From CAYNLX01 sp964441535 (lineage in GTDB: Bacteria; Bacillota_I; Bacilli_A; RF39; UBA660), in the NCBI GenBank assembly GCA_964441535.1, contig CAYTXQ010000009.1:1-22606 (forward strand): a DNA stretch of 22,606 bases, read 5' to 3'. A model generated the notes under the pieces. The model ran no database searches, was not told the DNA's origin, and saw nothing but the letters and a program-made list of their open reading frames with translations. This document shows, piece by piece, positions 15,046 through 22,606 of the stretch (the stretch's first letter is position 1; each line of letters opens with the position of its first letter). A program made the translations under genes and the position numbers.

Positions 15046-15820
15046 AGAACAAATTAAATTTATTAAGAAGAGTAAAAGAACTAAGTTTTTAGTTTTTATT
15101 ACTCAAATGTTTATAGTAACTTCTTTAATATTATTATGGGAACTTTTATCTCAATATAAAATAATTAATTCATTTATATTTTCAAGTCCCTCGCTTATAT
15201 TGAAAACTATAATAAATCTGTATAATACAAATAATTTATTTATACATATTTTTATTACTCTAAAAGAAACAGTTGTTGCTTTCAGTCTGGGTATATTTCT
15301 AGGTCTTATAATTGCTTTAATATTATATAGTTTCAATTTTATATCTAGAGTGTTTGAACCATTCTTAACATTAATTAATTCATTACCTAAGGTTGCTTTA
15401 GGCCCTATAATAATTATATGGATGGGCGCTAATGGAAAATCTATTATATTAATGGCGTTATTAATAAATTTAATAATTAGTATTTTAACTATATTAAATG
15501 GATTTAAAAGTACTGATGTATATAAAATAAATTTATTAAAATCTTTAGGAGCTACTAAAACTCAGATATTATATACTTTGGTTATTCCCTCATCATATAC
15601 TACTATAATTTCTTCCTTAAAATTAAATATATCAATGACTTTAATCGGAGTAATAATGGGAGAATTTTTAGTATCAAAAAGTGGTGTAGGATACTTAATA
15701 ATGTATGGAACTCAAGTATTTAATTTAAATTTAGTAATGACTGGAATAGTAATATTATTATTTATATCATTTTTCTTATATAAGAGCATCTCTTATATAG
15801 AAAATAAATTAATTAAATAG
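15038..15820 (+). CDS. ABC transporter permease
   Basis: A 260-residue permease of the SsuC/TauC/ThiX type with about six membrane segments, the first at roughly 17-37. The cytoplasmic coupling helix (EAA loop) is seen as KSLGATKTQILYTLVIP (168-184) with the conserved Gly171. PKVALGPIIIIW (117-128) and GVGYLIMYGTQVFN (216-229) also match the family. The ribosome site is weak (AAGGA about 12 bases upstream), in keeping with coupling to the overlapping ATPase gene. It is last in the operon and is followed by a shared terminator. Confidence 0.92.
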   Translation: MSKEQIKFIKKSKRTKFLVFITQMFIVTSLILLWELLSQYKIINSFIFSSPSLILKTIINLYNTNNLFIHIFITLKETVVAFSLGIFLGLIIALILYSFNFISRVFEPFLTLINSLPKVALGPIIIIWMGANGKSIILMALLINLIISILTILNGFKSTDVYKINLLKSLGATKTQILYTLVIPSSYTTIISSLKLNISMTLIGVIMGEFLVSKSGVGYLIMYGTQVFNLNLVMTGIVILLFISFFLYKSISYIENKLIK

Positions 15821-15822
15821 TT

Positions 15823-15852
15823 AAAAAAACAAGAAATTTTCTTGCTTTTTTA
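15823..15852. terminator. Bidirectional terminator between the permease gene and the SipW-like gene
   Basis: CAAGAA (15830-15835) pairs with TTCTTG (15839-15844). It is flanked by seven A residues on the left and a T-run on the right, so it can work on both strands. The convergent genes end on either side of it, and the leftward gene's stop lies in the T-run. Confidence 0.75.
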
Positions 15853-16551
15853 TTTTAAATAATCTTCTGATTGTACTTTAATACTACCTACAAATCCTTT
15901 TCCAGTTTGGTAATTCTGACTTGTAGTATTATCTTTAGAAAATGTAACCTTTAATATATAGTAATTTGTTTTATTTTTTGAAATTGATAAATCTTTCTTT
16001 ATAACAGTGTTATTATTTGCATCTGCCAATATTAAATTTGAAGTTTCACTTACAGCTATACCACCTGTTATTGCAGCTTCATATTTTTCATTAGTTTCAT
16101 CTAAAGATACATATAAACTTTCTGTAGTTGTATATAAAGAATACTGAAAATCTATTCCTCTATCTATACATCCGGTAGGATTACCTACTCCAGTACATTC
16201 AACAAATGGTAATTCTGTTACAGCAGGATCTGCATAACGTACTATTTTAGTAATTCCCTCGGGTACGCTTACTTTATCCCATCCTATATAATATTTTCTT
16301 GTGTTTTGACTATCAGAATTTACTTTAAATGCAATATATTCGTTTTTAGTTTCAGTAAATGGTGAAATAAAACTTATAATATTTTGATGATTGTATGTTA
16401 CTGATAATGTTGGAGTTTCATTAGTACAAGATTTTTCTTTATATTCAGTTGCAGTAAAATATGAAAATGTTACTCCTAATATTGCAATTAATAAGGTTGT
16501 TATTCCTATTATTACTAATAAAATTTGATTACTTTTGTTCTGTCCTTCCAC
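15850..16551 (-). CDS. Exported protein with a SipW/TasA-type signal segment
   Basis: A 233-residue protein. A short polar start leads to a hydrophobic segment ending LLIAILGVTFSYFTATE (residues 20-36), which resembles the signal region of TasA/camelysin-type proteins processed by the ER-type signal peptidase SipW. The rest is rich in Thr, Ser, Asn and Tyr and looks all-beta. Three Cys (42, 119, 128) remain, and the last two could pair. No sortase motif is seen at the C-terminus. The start is GTG with an AGGAGG site eight bases upstream. No sipW or other matrix gene is in the window, so assignment as a surface or fibre protein is an inference from the signal region alone. Confidence 0.65.
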   Translation of the reverse strand: MEGQNKSNQILLVIIGITTLLIAILGVTFSYFTATEYKEKSCTNETPTLSVTYNHQNIISFISPFTETKNEYIAFKVNSDSQNTRKYYIGWDKVSVPEGITKIVRYADPAVTELPFVECTGVGNPTGCIDRGIDFQYSLYTTTESLYVSLDETNEKYEAAITGGIAVSETSNLILADANNNTVIKKDLSISKNKTNYYILKVTFSKDNTTSQNYQTGKGFVGSIKVQSEDYLK

Positions 16552-16573
16552 TTTTTATTCCTCCTATGATAAG

Positions 16574-16602
16574 ATCATATCATTTTATTTTTATAAAAAC
16601 AA
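16574..16602 (-). promoter_or_regulatory. Promoter of the SipW-like exported protein
   Basis: On the minus strand, TTGTTT (16597-16602) and TATGAT (16574-16579) are 17 bases apart, with TG before the -10. The -10 lies within an inverted repeat, ATGATA-N6-TATCAT (16566-16583), which could be an operator. Confidence 0.55.
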
Positions 16603-16648
16603 TATTTTTTTAGAAGAAAATATTATATAATTTAATAGAGGTGTTAAA

Positions 16649-17539
16649 ATGATATTTAAAGGCTCCGGAGTAGCTCTAATAACTCCATTTGTGAATAAGG
16701 AAGTTAATTATGAGAAGTTTAAAGGTTTAATAGATTTTCATCTTCAAAATAAAACTGATGCATTAATAATATGTGGTACAACAGGTGAAAGTTCTACTTT
16801 AACAGATGAAGAGAAGAATCAGTTATTTGAAATTGCTGTAGAAAAAGCAAAGGGAAAAATTCCAGTTATAGCAGGAACAGGATCCAACAATACTGAAAGA
16901 GCGATAAAACTTTCAAAATCTGCTCAATACATTGGAGTAGATGCATTACTACTCGTTACTCCATTCTATAATAAATGTACCCAAAATGGTTTAATAGAAC
17001 ATTTTAAAGAGATAGCAAAAAATATTAATTTACCAATCATAGTTTATAATGTACCTTCTAGAACAGGACTAAATATAGAGGCTAATACTACTATAGAATT
17101 ATCTAAAATACCAAATATATTTGGTATTAAAGAAGCTAGTGGTAATATGACTCAATGTTTAGATATTACAAGTCAAAAAGATAGAGATTTCTCAGTATAT
17201 TCTGGAAATGATGATCAGATACTGCCTATTCTTTCTATAGGAGGAGATGGAGTAATATCTGTATTAGCCAATATACTGCCAAAAGAAACTCATGAAATGT
17301 GTTATTCATATTTTAATGGCGATATAAAGACTGCTATGATGCTACAAAATAGATATGCTAAATTAATTAAGTTGTTATTTAAAGAAACTAACCCCATACC
17401 TATAAAAAGAGCTATGAATTTATTGGGATTTGATGTAGGAGATTTAAGATTGCCTTTGACAATTATGGAAGAAAGTAACAGCAAATTATTAGAAGATGAA
17501 TTAATTAAATTAAAATTATTACCAAAAAATAGGAGTTAA
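16649..17539 (+). CDS. dapA: 4-hydroxy-tetrahydrodipicolinate synthase DapA
   Basis: Condenses pyruvate with aspartate semialdehyde in the first step of the lysine/diaminopimelate pathway, in the cytoplasm. The protein has 296 residues, usual for the family. The Schiff-base Lys161 is in GIKEASG, the proton-relay residues Thr45, Tyr107 and Tyr133 are present, and Arg138 (in YNVPSRTG) binds the substrate carboxylate. GTTGES (43-48) is conserved. N-acetylneuraminate lyase and other family members share the fold, but these residues and their positions fit DapA best. A GAGGTG site precedes the ATG, and a TATAAT box lies about 25 bases upstream. It stands alone, with no other lysine genes nearby. 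Confidence 0.92.
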   Translation: MIFKGSGVALITPFVNKEVNYEKFKGLIDFHLQNKTDALIICGTTGESSTLTDEEKNQLFEIAVEKAKGKIPVIAGTGSNNTERAIKLSKSAQYIGVDALLLVTPFYNKCTQNGLIEHFKEIAKNINLPIIVYNVPSRTGLNIEANTTIELSKIPNIFGIKEASGNMTQCLDITSQKDRDFSVYSGNDDQILPILSIGGDGVISVLANILPKETHEMCYSYFNGDIKTAMMLQNRYAKLIKLLFKETNPIPIKRAMNLLGFDVGDLRLPLTIMEESNSKLLEDELIKLKLLPKNRS

Positions 17540-17550
17540 TCTCCTATTTT
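17524..17550. terminator. Shared terminator of dapA and yebC
   Basis: AAAATAGGAG (17526-17535) pairs perfectly with CTCCTATTTT (17541-17550) over a 5-base loop. The dapA stop is in the loop, and the yebC stop begins at the other end of the stem. T-runs exist on both strands, the longer on the minus strand. Confidence 0.75.
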
Positions 17551-18265
17551 ATAATTCTACATTGTGATAAATTGTAGCAACATCTTCTATATCGTCAAGA
17601 TAATTATATAGTTTTTTAAACAACTCTAAATTTTCTTCATTAAGTATTATCTTTTCTTTAGGATATAATCCTATTTCATCTAAATTGTACTCAATATTAG
17701 GGATTAATTTTTCTAATACATCTTTAACTCTATGAAAATCGCTTGGATAAGAACTTACTATAACTTCATCATTATCCTTCTCTATATCTATTACATTAAT
17801 TTCCGCTTCTATTAAAGCATCCAAAACTTTTTCCTCATCATCATATTTAAAACTTAATAATCCTAAATTAGAATAATTATATGATACACAGTTAGGTACT
17901 CCTAATTTACTTTTAGTTTTATTAAAAGCAGTTCTTATAAAACCTATTGTTCTATTAACATTATCTGTTAAACATTTTACTATTATTGTTGAATCTCCTG
18001 GTCCAAAACCTTCATACGTAATAGTTTCATAAGTTTCTCCATTATTTCCCTTTGCTTTCTCTATTGCTCTATCTATGATATCACTTGGAACTTGATTTTT
18101 CTTGGCTTTTTCTACTATTCTTTTTAATGAAATATTACTTTCAATTTCTGGAATACCATTTTTTGCTACTTCGTATATTTCTTTTGCAAACAATGAATAA
18201 GTTTTTGCTTTAATTGCTCCTGTTTTCTGAATACTTGCTTTTCTTACTTCGTATGCTCTTCCCAT
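17549..18265 (-). CDS. YebC/PmpR family protein (YeeN-like)
   Basis: A 238-residue member of the YebC/TACO1 family. It opens with MGRAYEVRKAS and contains QVPSDIIDRAIEKAKG (58-73), YEGFGPGDSTIIVKCLTDNVNRT and a C-terminal YNYLDDIEDVATIYHNVEL, all family signatures. The opening fits the YeeN/YeeI branch better than classic YebC. Members were long called transcription regulators, and more recent work ties the family to translation of difficult sequences such as proline runs. An AAGGAGG site lies nine bases before the ATG. Its start lies inside the end of the PAP2 gene, with a 56-base overlap. Confidence 0.9.
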   Translation of the reverse strand: MGRAYEVRKASIQKTGAIKAKTYSLFAKEIYEVAKNGIPEIESNISLKRIVEKAKKNQVPSDIIDRAIEKAKGNNGETYETITYEGFGPGDSTIIVKCLTDNVNRTIGFIRTAFNKTKSKLGVPNCVSYNYSNLGLLSFKYDDEEKVLDALIEAEINVIDIEKDNDEVIVSSYPSDFHRVKDVLEKLIPNIEYNLDEIGLYPKEKIILNEENLELFKKLYNYLDDIEDVATIYHNVEL

Positions 18266-18866
18266 ACTTCCAATCCTCCTTTTTTAAAAACTCTATTTCA
18301 ATTAATAATAATATTAAACCTGCTAAGTATCCTGCTAATACATCACTTGGATAATGCACTCCCAAATACATTCTGGAAAATCCCACTAATAATATCATAA
18401 TTGATAAAACAGTTATTAAACTATATTTTAAATACTTGTTTTTAATATTTATATAAACTAAATACATTAATAGTAAATAAAAACTTGCTGCTATTGTACT
18501 GTGACCACTTGGAAAACTATAGTCATCTTCTTTTATTAACATAAATCCTGCTGGTCTTGATATTCTAAAAATTAATTTTAAAACTTTGTTACTTGCAACA
18601 ACAAATATTGAATTTAATATTGCTAAAGTTTTAATTTTATCATTAAAATTAGTAAATAATAATAAAGCCGCTATTAAAAATATTAATTTATTTACTGCAA
18701 ATTCTGTATAAAATTTCATAAATGAAGTTAAACTTTTTGATCTAAAATTTTTTATATATTCTAGTATATTTATATCTAATTTTAATAAAATTTCAGTCTT
18801 TACTAATATAAATAGCAAGAAAAATATTATTATCAATATTGTTATAAAAATTCTGTTTTTTTTCAT
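18210..18866 (-). CDS. PAP2-family membrane phosphatase
   Basis: A 218-residue membrane protein that removes phosphate from a lipid phosphate or pyrophosphate such as undecaprenyl pyrophosphate or phosphatidylglycerol phosphate. The three PAP2 motifs are complete: KLIFRISRP (97-105), FPSGH (118-122) and SRMYLGVHYPSD (164-175). Catalytic His122 and His171, Arg165 and Asp175 are all kept. About six membrane helices can be drawn. After the last helix a very basic tail (KKEDWKYGKSIRSKKSKYS) runs on into the yebC coding region. An AAGGGAG site precedes the ATG. It follows tsaD by 15 bases. The exact lipid substrate is not clear from sequence. Confidence 0.88.
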   Translation of the reverse strand: MKKNRIFITILIIIFFLLFILVKTEILLKLDINILEYIKNFRSKSLTSFMKFYTEFAVNKLIFLIAALLLFTNFNDKIKTLAILNSIFVVASNKVLKLIFRISRPAGFMLIKEDDYSFPSGHSTIAASFYLLLMYLVYINIKNKYLKYSLITVLSIMILLVGFSRMYLGVHYPSDVLAGYLAGLILLLIEIEFLKKEDWKYGKSIRSKKSKYSENRSN

Positions 18867-18881
18867 AGTTTTGCTCCCTTA

Positions 18882-19889
18882 TTAATATAAATTTTCAGTA
18901 CTTTTTGCATTTAAAGAGTAATCTGCAAATTTTTCCCTTAGATATAATGGATAAGCAGCGCATCCTATCATAGCAGCATTATCAGTACAATATTTAATAC
19001 TGGGAAATATAAGATTTACATTATATTCTTTACAAAGTTTTTCTATTTCACTTCTTAAATATTTATTTGCAGAAACTCCTCCTGCTATAATCATATTTTT
19101 TAAATTATAATTTTTTAACGCTAATTCTACTTTTCTTTTGATTTCATCTATAGCAGTAGTTTGAAAACTACATGCTAAATCTTCTTTATTTACTACATTT
19201 CCTCTTTGTTTTTCATTATGAATTAAATTTGCAACACTACTTTTTAATCCACTAAAACTAAAATTATAAGAATTATCTAGCATTGGTCTTGGTAATTTAT
19301 AAGTGTCTTTTCCTTCACTGGCAAATTTTTCTACATTGGGCCCTCCAGGATATTTTAAATCTAATAACCTAGCTACTTTATCATAAACTTCTCCAATAGC
19401 ATCATCTAAAGTGCTGCCTAAAACATTAAAGTTATAGTCGTTATTCATTATTATTAAATCTGTATGTCCTCCACTAACTACTAAAGCAAGTAATGGAAAC
19501 TCTAATTTATTTTCTATATTATTTGCATAAATATGACCTGCTATATGATTCACTTTAATAAGTGGTTTATTATATACCAATGATAATGTCTTAGCACATT
19601 CTAATCCTACTAATAAACTCCCCATTAATCCTGGAGCATAAGTCACTGCTATAGCATCTATACTTTCCATCTTAATATTAGACTTACTTAATACATCTTC
19701 TAAAACTATAGTTATATTTTCAGTATGTAATCTCGATGCTATCTCAGGAATAACCCCTCCATAATCAGCATGAATATCCATCTGACTTAATACTGTATGA
19801 GATATTATTTCACTACCGTTTTTTACTATAGCCATACTTGTTTCATCACATGAAGATTCTATTCCCAGTATATATGTATCAGTTTTCAT
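18882..19889 (-). CDS. tsaD: tRNA t6A threonylcarbamoyltransferase subunit TsaD
   Basis: Transfers threonylcarbamoyl from TC-AMP to A37 of ANN-decoding tRNAs, working with TsaB and TsaE. The 335-residue protein begins with the ASKHA phosphate loop region ILGIESSCDETSMA (7-20). It has the metal ligands His115 and His119 in VNHIAGH, LVVSGGHTDL (136-145), GGPNVEKFA and the C-terminal CTDNAAMIG with the third metal ligand Asp. The old label O-sialoglycoprotein endopeptidase is wrong. Its start overlaps the rimI stop by 11 bases, and the ribosome site is weak, which suggests coupled translation. Confidence 0.96.
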   Translation of the reverse strand: MKTDTYILGIESSCDETSMAIVKNGSEIISHTVLSQMDIHADYGGVIPEIASRLHTENITIVLEDVLSKSNIKMESIDAIAVTYAPGLMGSLLVGLECAKTLSLVYNKPLIKVNHIAGHIYANNIENKLEFPLLALVVSGGHTDLIIMNNDYNFNVLGSTLDDAIGEVYDKVARLLDLKYPGGPNVEKFASEGKDTYKLPRPMLDNSYNFSFSGLKSSVANLIHNEKQRGNVVNKEDLACSFQTTAIDEIKRKVELALKNYNLKNMIIAGGVSANKYLRSEIEKLCKEYNVNLIFPSIKYCTDNAAMIGCAAYPLYLREKFADYSLNAKSTENLY

Positions 19890-20313
19890 TTTTCATCTTC
19901 TTTCTCATTATATAAGCATTTTTATTCTTATAATAATTCTTTCTTTCATTAATAATTTCAAAATTAAATTTCTTATATAGATTTAATGCTGCTGTATTAT
20001 CTGCAGATACTTCTAAAGTTATAGTCTCGATATTATTATTTAAATTGTTTATCATATAACTTAACAACAAAGAAGCAATATACTGATTTCTATATTCAGG
20101 ATTTACAACTATATTAATAATATCTGCGTTTTCGTATAATACTTCAATATGTAGAAAAGCAATAACTTTATTGTTTTTTTCATATACGTAAATTCTTGAA
20201 ATGTTGTTTTCAAGTATATCATATACATTAAAAACATTATTGAAATTGTCATTGATTAATTTACCTAAATTGTCAATTGAATCTATATCATTAAAATTGG
20301 CTTCTCTAATCAT
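19879..20313 (-). CDS. rimI: RimI-like GNAT N-acetyltransferase
   Basis: A 144-residue GNAT enzyme. RimI acetylates the N-terminus of ribosomal protein bS18, and its gene usually sits between tsaB and tsaD, as here. The family end pattern is seen: LEVSADNTAALNLYKKFNF (100-118), then NERKNYYKN and AYIMRKK. The acetyl-CoA loop, normally R/QxxGxG/A, reads RNQYIA (75-80), so the first loop glycine is replaced by Tyr78, and the usual GF near 117 is NF. Activity could be reduced. A GAGG site precedes the ATG, which lies one base after the tsaB stop. Confidence 0.82.
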   Translation of the reverse strand: MIREANFNDIDSIDNLGKLINDNFNNVFNVYDILENNISRIYVYEKNNKVIAFLHIEVLYENADIINIVVNPEYRNQYIASLLLSYMINNLNNNIETITLEVSADNTAALNLYKKFNFEIINERKNYYKNKNAYIMRKKMKNEN

Positions 20314-20314
20314 A

Positions 20315-20875
20315 TTAAACCTCTATATTTTTTATGTATAAAGGATTTACTTTATGAGGATTGGTAGTTTTTATATTATCAAAATAATCTATTACCTTTT
20401 TATAATCAATATCTACATTTTCATATATATTTAATTCTTTATCTTTAATAAAATTATCAAATTCATTAAATTTTAAATATTCAAAATTACCTACAAGTTT
20501 ATTTGAAGAAAATATTCCATAAAAAACTCCATTTTGATCATTAACTTTAACTAATTTTTCTTCATCTTCTATACATATTGCCTGTATAGTAATTGAATCT
20601 ATGCTTTTAATAGGAATTTTTAAAGTAAAAGCAAGAGTTTTAGCTATAGTAACCCCTATTCTTACTCCAGTAAAACTTCCTGGTCCATTTACCACAAATA
20701 TTTGTTTTAAATCATTAACTTTTATTTCATTTCTTCTTAAAATATTGTCTATTTCAGAAATAGTATGTACGCTATGTTCTCTAGATTCTATATTCATTTT
20801 ATCTAAAACTGTTTTATCTTTGTATAAAACTAATATTATATTTTTAAAATGTGTATCTATTAACAATGAATACAT
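20315..20875 (-). CDS. tsaB: t6A biosynthesis protein TsaB
   Basis: A non-catalytic partner that pairs with TsaD and is needed for t6A formation. The N-terminal lobe is typical, with MYSLLIDTHFKN and the family signature VNGPGSFTGVRIG (62-74), followed by SIDSITIQ. The protein has 186 residues, shorter than the usual 220-240, with the shortfall in the C-terminal lobe. The stop is followed directly by rimI. The ATG has a GTGAG and an AAGGA upstream at loose spacing. A TATAAT box lies at 20900-20905. It is first in the tsaB-rimI-tsaD-PAP2-yebC transcript. Confidence 0.92.
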   Translation of the reverse strand: MYSLLIDTHFKNIILVLYKDKTVLDKMNIESREHSVHTISEIDNILRRNEIKVNDLKQIFVVNGPGSFTGVRIGVTIAKTLAFTLKIPIKSIDSITIQAICIEDEEKLVKVNDQNGVFYGIFSSNKLVGNFEYLKFNEFDNFIKDKELNIYENVDIDYKKVIDYFDNIKTTNPHKVNPLYIKNIEV

Positions 20876-20899
20876 AAAAACTCACTTCCTTGCATTAAG

Positions 20900-20905
20900 A
20901 TTATA
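20900..20905 (-). promoter_or_regulatory. -10 box of the tsaB operon
   Basis: TATAAT on the minus strand, about 25 bases before the tsaB ATG. The -35 position (TTTTAT at 17 bases) is weak and lies close behind the tsaE terminator. Confidence 0.45.
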
Positions 20906-20923
20906 CTATATTTTATATGATAA

Positions 20924-20952
20924 TAAAAGAAAAAGCGGAAATATTTCCGCTT
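20924..20952 (-). terminator. Terminator of tsaE
   Basis: AAGCGGAAA (20933-20941) pairs perfectly with TTTCCGCTT (20944-20952). On the minus strand it runs into a T-rich tract broken by one C. The GC core is the strongest among the protein-gene terminators in the window. Confidence 0.8.
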
Positions 20953-20956
20953 AATT

Positions 20957-21409
20957 TCATAATACTAATGACATTAAATCCTCATATTGCTTTCCATAAG
21001 GAACTAATATTATTATTCTAGTATTTTCATCAATTATTTTAAATTTTATCTCTAGTCTTTCTTCAGGTAGACAACCGCAAATTAAATCAGACCATTCAAT
21101 AATTGATACGGCTCCTTTATTAAAATAGTCATCAAAACCAAAAGCTTCACAAGAATCTTTCAATCTATAAACATCCATATGATATAGCGGAATTTCACCG
21201 GTATTATATTCCTTTACTAAATTAAATGTAGGACTGGTAATATTCTCTTCTATACCTAACGCTCTTGCAAAACCTTTTACAAAAACTGTTTTTCCACTAC
21301 CTAATTCTCCATCAAGGCATATTACCATATTTGGAAATTTTTCTGATTCAATATTTTCAGCTAATTTTATAGTATCATCTTCTGATTTAGATATATATTT
21401 GTTATTCAT
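20957..21409 (-). CDS. tsaE: tRNA t6A biosynthesis ATPase TsaE
   Basis: The ATPase that powers turnover of the TsaB-TsaD complex. Numbered from the chosen start, Walker A is DGELGSGKT (33-41) with Lys40. ITSPTFNLVKEY is the switch-like segment, followed by LYHMDVYRL and IIEWSD, all family hallmarks. The frame is open 13 codons further upstream (21448), but that stretch covers the promoter and part of a terminator. AGGTGAG lies four bases before the ATG at 21409, giving 150 residues, normal for the family. It is a separate transcript from tsaB by promoter and terminator evidence. Confidence 0.95.
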   Translation of the reverse strand: MNNKYISKSEDDTIKLAENIESEKFPNMVICLDGELGSGKTVFVKGFARALGIEENITSPTFNLVKEYNTGEIPLYHMDVYRLKDSCEAFGFDDYFNKGAVSIIEWSDLICGCLPEERLEIKFKIIDENTRIIILVPYGKQYEDLMSLVL

Positions 21410-21425
21410 ATTCTCACCTATTTTA

Positions 21426-21453
21426 ATTATAACAAAAAAAATAAGCATTACAA
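21426..21453 (-). promoter_or_regulatory. Promoter of tsaE
   Basis: On the minus strand, TTGTAA (21448-21453) and TATAAT (21426-21431) are 16 bases apart. The -35 box lies in the loop of the preceding terminator, and the spacer is its T-run. Confidence 0.55.
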
Positions 21454-21461
21454 CTTATTTT
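21433..21461 (-). terminator. Terminator of the 141-aa orphan gene
   Basis: AAAATAAG (21438-21445) pairs with CTTATTTT (21454-21461) over an 8-base loop. On the minus strand a run of eight T residues follows. It lies about 20 bases past the stop codon at 21482. Confidence 0.7.
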
Positions 21462-21481
21462 CATTTATTTTACATATATTT

Positions 21482-21907
21482 TTATTTTGTTATATTTTTT
21501 GATATAATTTCATCTTTTGATACATCTCTTGAAATGCTTAAAACAAATGTAACTTCTCCATCTAAATGTGTAAATACTATACGAGGTAAAGAAAAAGTAC
21601 AATCATTATTTTCATAGCATTTCTTCACTCTTTCGACCGCTTCTTCTATGTTATTTTCATCAGTTTTATGTACAAGAAAATCTGTTGATTTAATAGTATC
21701 TTCTTCAGTAACACTAACCAAATCATATTGATCTATATCGATATGAAATTCGATATTATTGCCATCAACTATAAAATTTTCAGGGTTATCAATTTCCCAA
21801 CCATTTTCAACAGGATATTTTTCTTGAAGTTCAACCAAAGTACTTCCAAGAGTATCTACAGAAGTATTTATTTCTAGAGTACTATGATAAATAGATTCTT
21901 TTGCCAT
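21482..21907 (-). CDS. Hypothetical protein, 141 aa
   Basis: I do not recognise the family. The protein is acidic and soluble, with no signal peptide or membrane segment. Segments such as IEFHIDIDQYDLVSV and PRIVFTHLDGEVTFVLSIS suggest beta strands, with a helix around residues 87-99 (IEEAVERVKKCYE). Two Cys (97 and 103) flank an acidic turn. A GTGAGGTG site precedes the ATG, and a TATAAT box is about 40 bases upstream with no clear -35. It lies directly downstream of the rRNA operon on the same strand, but has its own terminator and probably its own promoter. Confidence 0.65.
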   Translation of the reverse strand: MAKESIYHSTLEINTSVDTLGSTLVELQEKYPVENGWEIDNPENFIVDGNNIEFHIDIDQYDLVSVTEEDTIKSTDFLVHKTDENNIEEAVERVKKCYENNDCTFSLPRIVFTHLDGEVTFVLSISRDVSKDEIISKNITK

Positions 21908-21979
21908 AGAAACACCTCACTTCATGAAAAAGAATATATATCTCTAATTATATAATAACACATTTTTAAAAATTTAAAC

Positions 21980-21996
21980 AAAAACTTAAGTTTTTT
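21980..21996. repeat. AT-rich palindrome in the spacer after 5S rRNA
   Basis: AAAACTTAAGTTTT (21981-21994) is a perfect palindrome with a T-run on the right. A hairpin with a TTAA loop is possible on either strand. It may help stop rRNA read-through, although the nine-T tract right after 5S (22021-22029) is also present. Confidence 0.35.
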
Positions 21997-22029
21997 TACA
22001 TGATTTTACAATATTTTTGCAAAAAAAAA

Positions 22030-22131
<102 letters not shown>

Positions 22132-22132
22132 T

Positions 22133-22149
22133 AAAGGATTTTGTCCTTT
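22133..22149 (-). other. Hairpin in the 23S-5S spacer
   Basis: AAAGGA and TCCTTT form a 6-bp stem with a 5-base loop just before the 5S 5' end. A second palindrome, CAAATTATAATTTG (22174-22187), lies at the 23S 3' end. Both may serve in rRNA processing. Confidence 0.4.
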
Positions 22150-22184
22150 AAAAACAAGATAATGCAATTCATCAAATTATAATT

Positions 22185-22606
<422 letters not shown>

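Overview
The window is very AT-rich and carries typical low-GC Firmicutes genes: an LtaS-like polymerase, a PcrA helicase with its C-terminal Tudor-like segment, NAD-dependent LigA, strong AGGAGG ribosome sites, and TATAAT promoters with U-tract terminators. UGA ends ligA and rimI, so the code is standard and not the Mycoplasma one. The short 5S rRNA and extreme AT bias suggest an uncultured Bacilli or Mollicutes-related lineage, perhaps RF39-like. That placement is an inference. The window stops inside 23S rRNA, a usual place for an assembly to break.

Layout, left to right. Positions 1-134 hold a promoter-to-terminator unit with no good ORF, a candidate small RNA. Next come a small orphan gene, a tRNA-Gly and an LTA-synthase-like gene. 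Positions 2858-11269 are a leftward block: pcrA, a sugar nucleotidyltransferase, ligA, a membrane-anchored orphan, a two-sensor protein with a degenerate GGDEF domain, and a YihY-type membrane protein. A second promoter whose -35 sits on the ligA stop probably drives the last three genes separately. Positions 11339-13184 hold an orphan pair: a coiled-coil protein that the assembly has broken, and a small repeat-like partner.

Positions 13317-15820 are a rightward three-gene ABC importer of the NMT1/THI5 type, with each gene overlapping the next by 8 bases. It converges on a gene for a SipW/TasA-like exported protein (15850-16551). dapA (16649-17539) runs rightward and converges on a leftward block of tsaB, rimI, tsaD, a PAP2 phosphatase and yebC. 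tsaE is just upstream of that block on its own transcript. TsaB, TsaD and TsaE make the tRNA t6A modification, and RimI is their usual neighbour. A small orphan gene, 5S rRNA and the 3' end of 23S rRNA close the window, all leftward.

The main result is that the 100-N gap at 12031-12130 is flanked by identical 55-base ends. Collapsing that overlap restores one open frame of 465 codons, so the two apparent gene fragments are one intact gene. Other points of interest are the candidate small RNA, the GGDEF protein that keeps its nucleotide-binding residues but lacks a catalytic acid, several start codons that the ribosome sites move inward, and a recurring layout in which a terminator runs almost directly into the next promoter.
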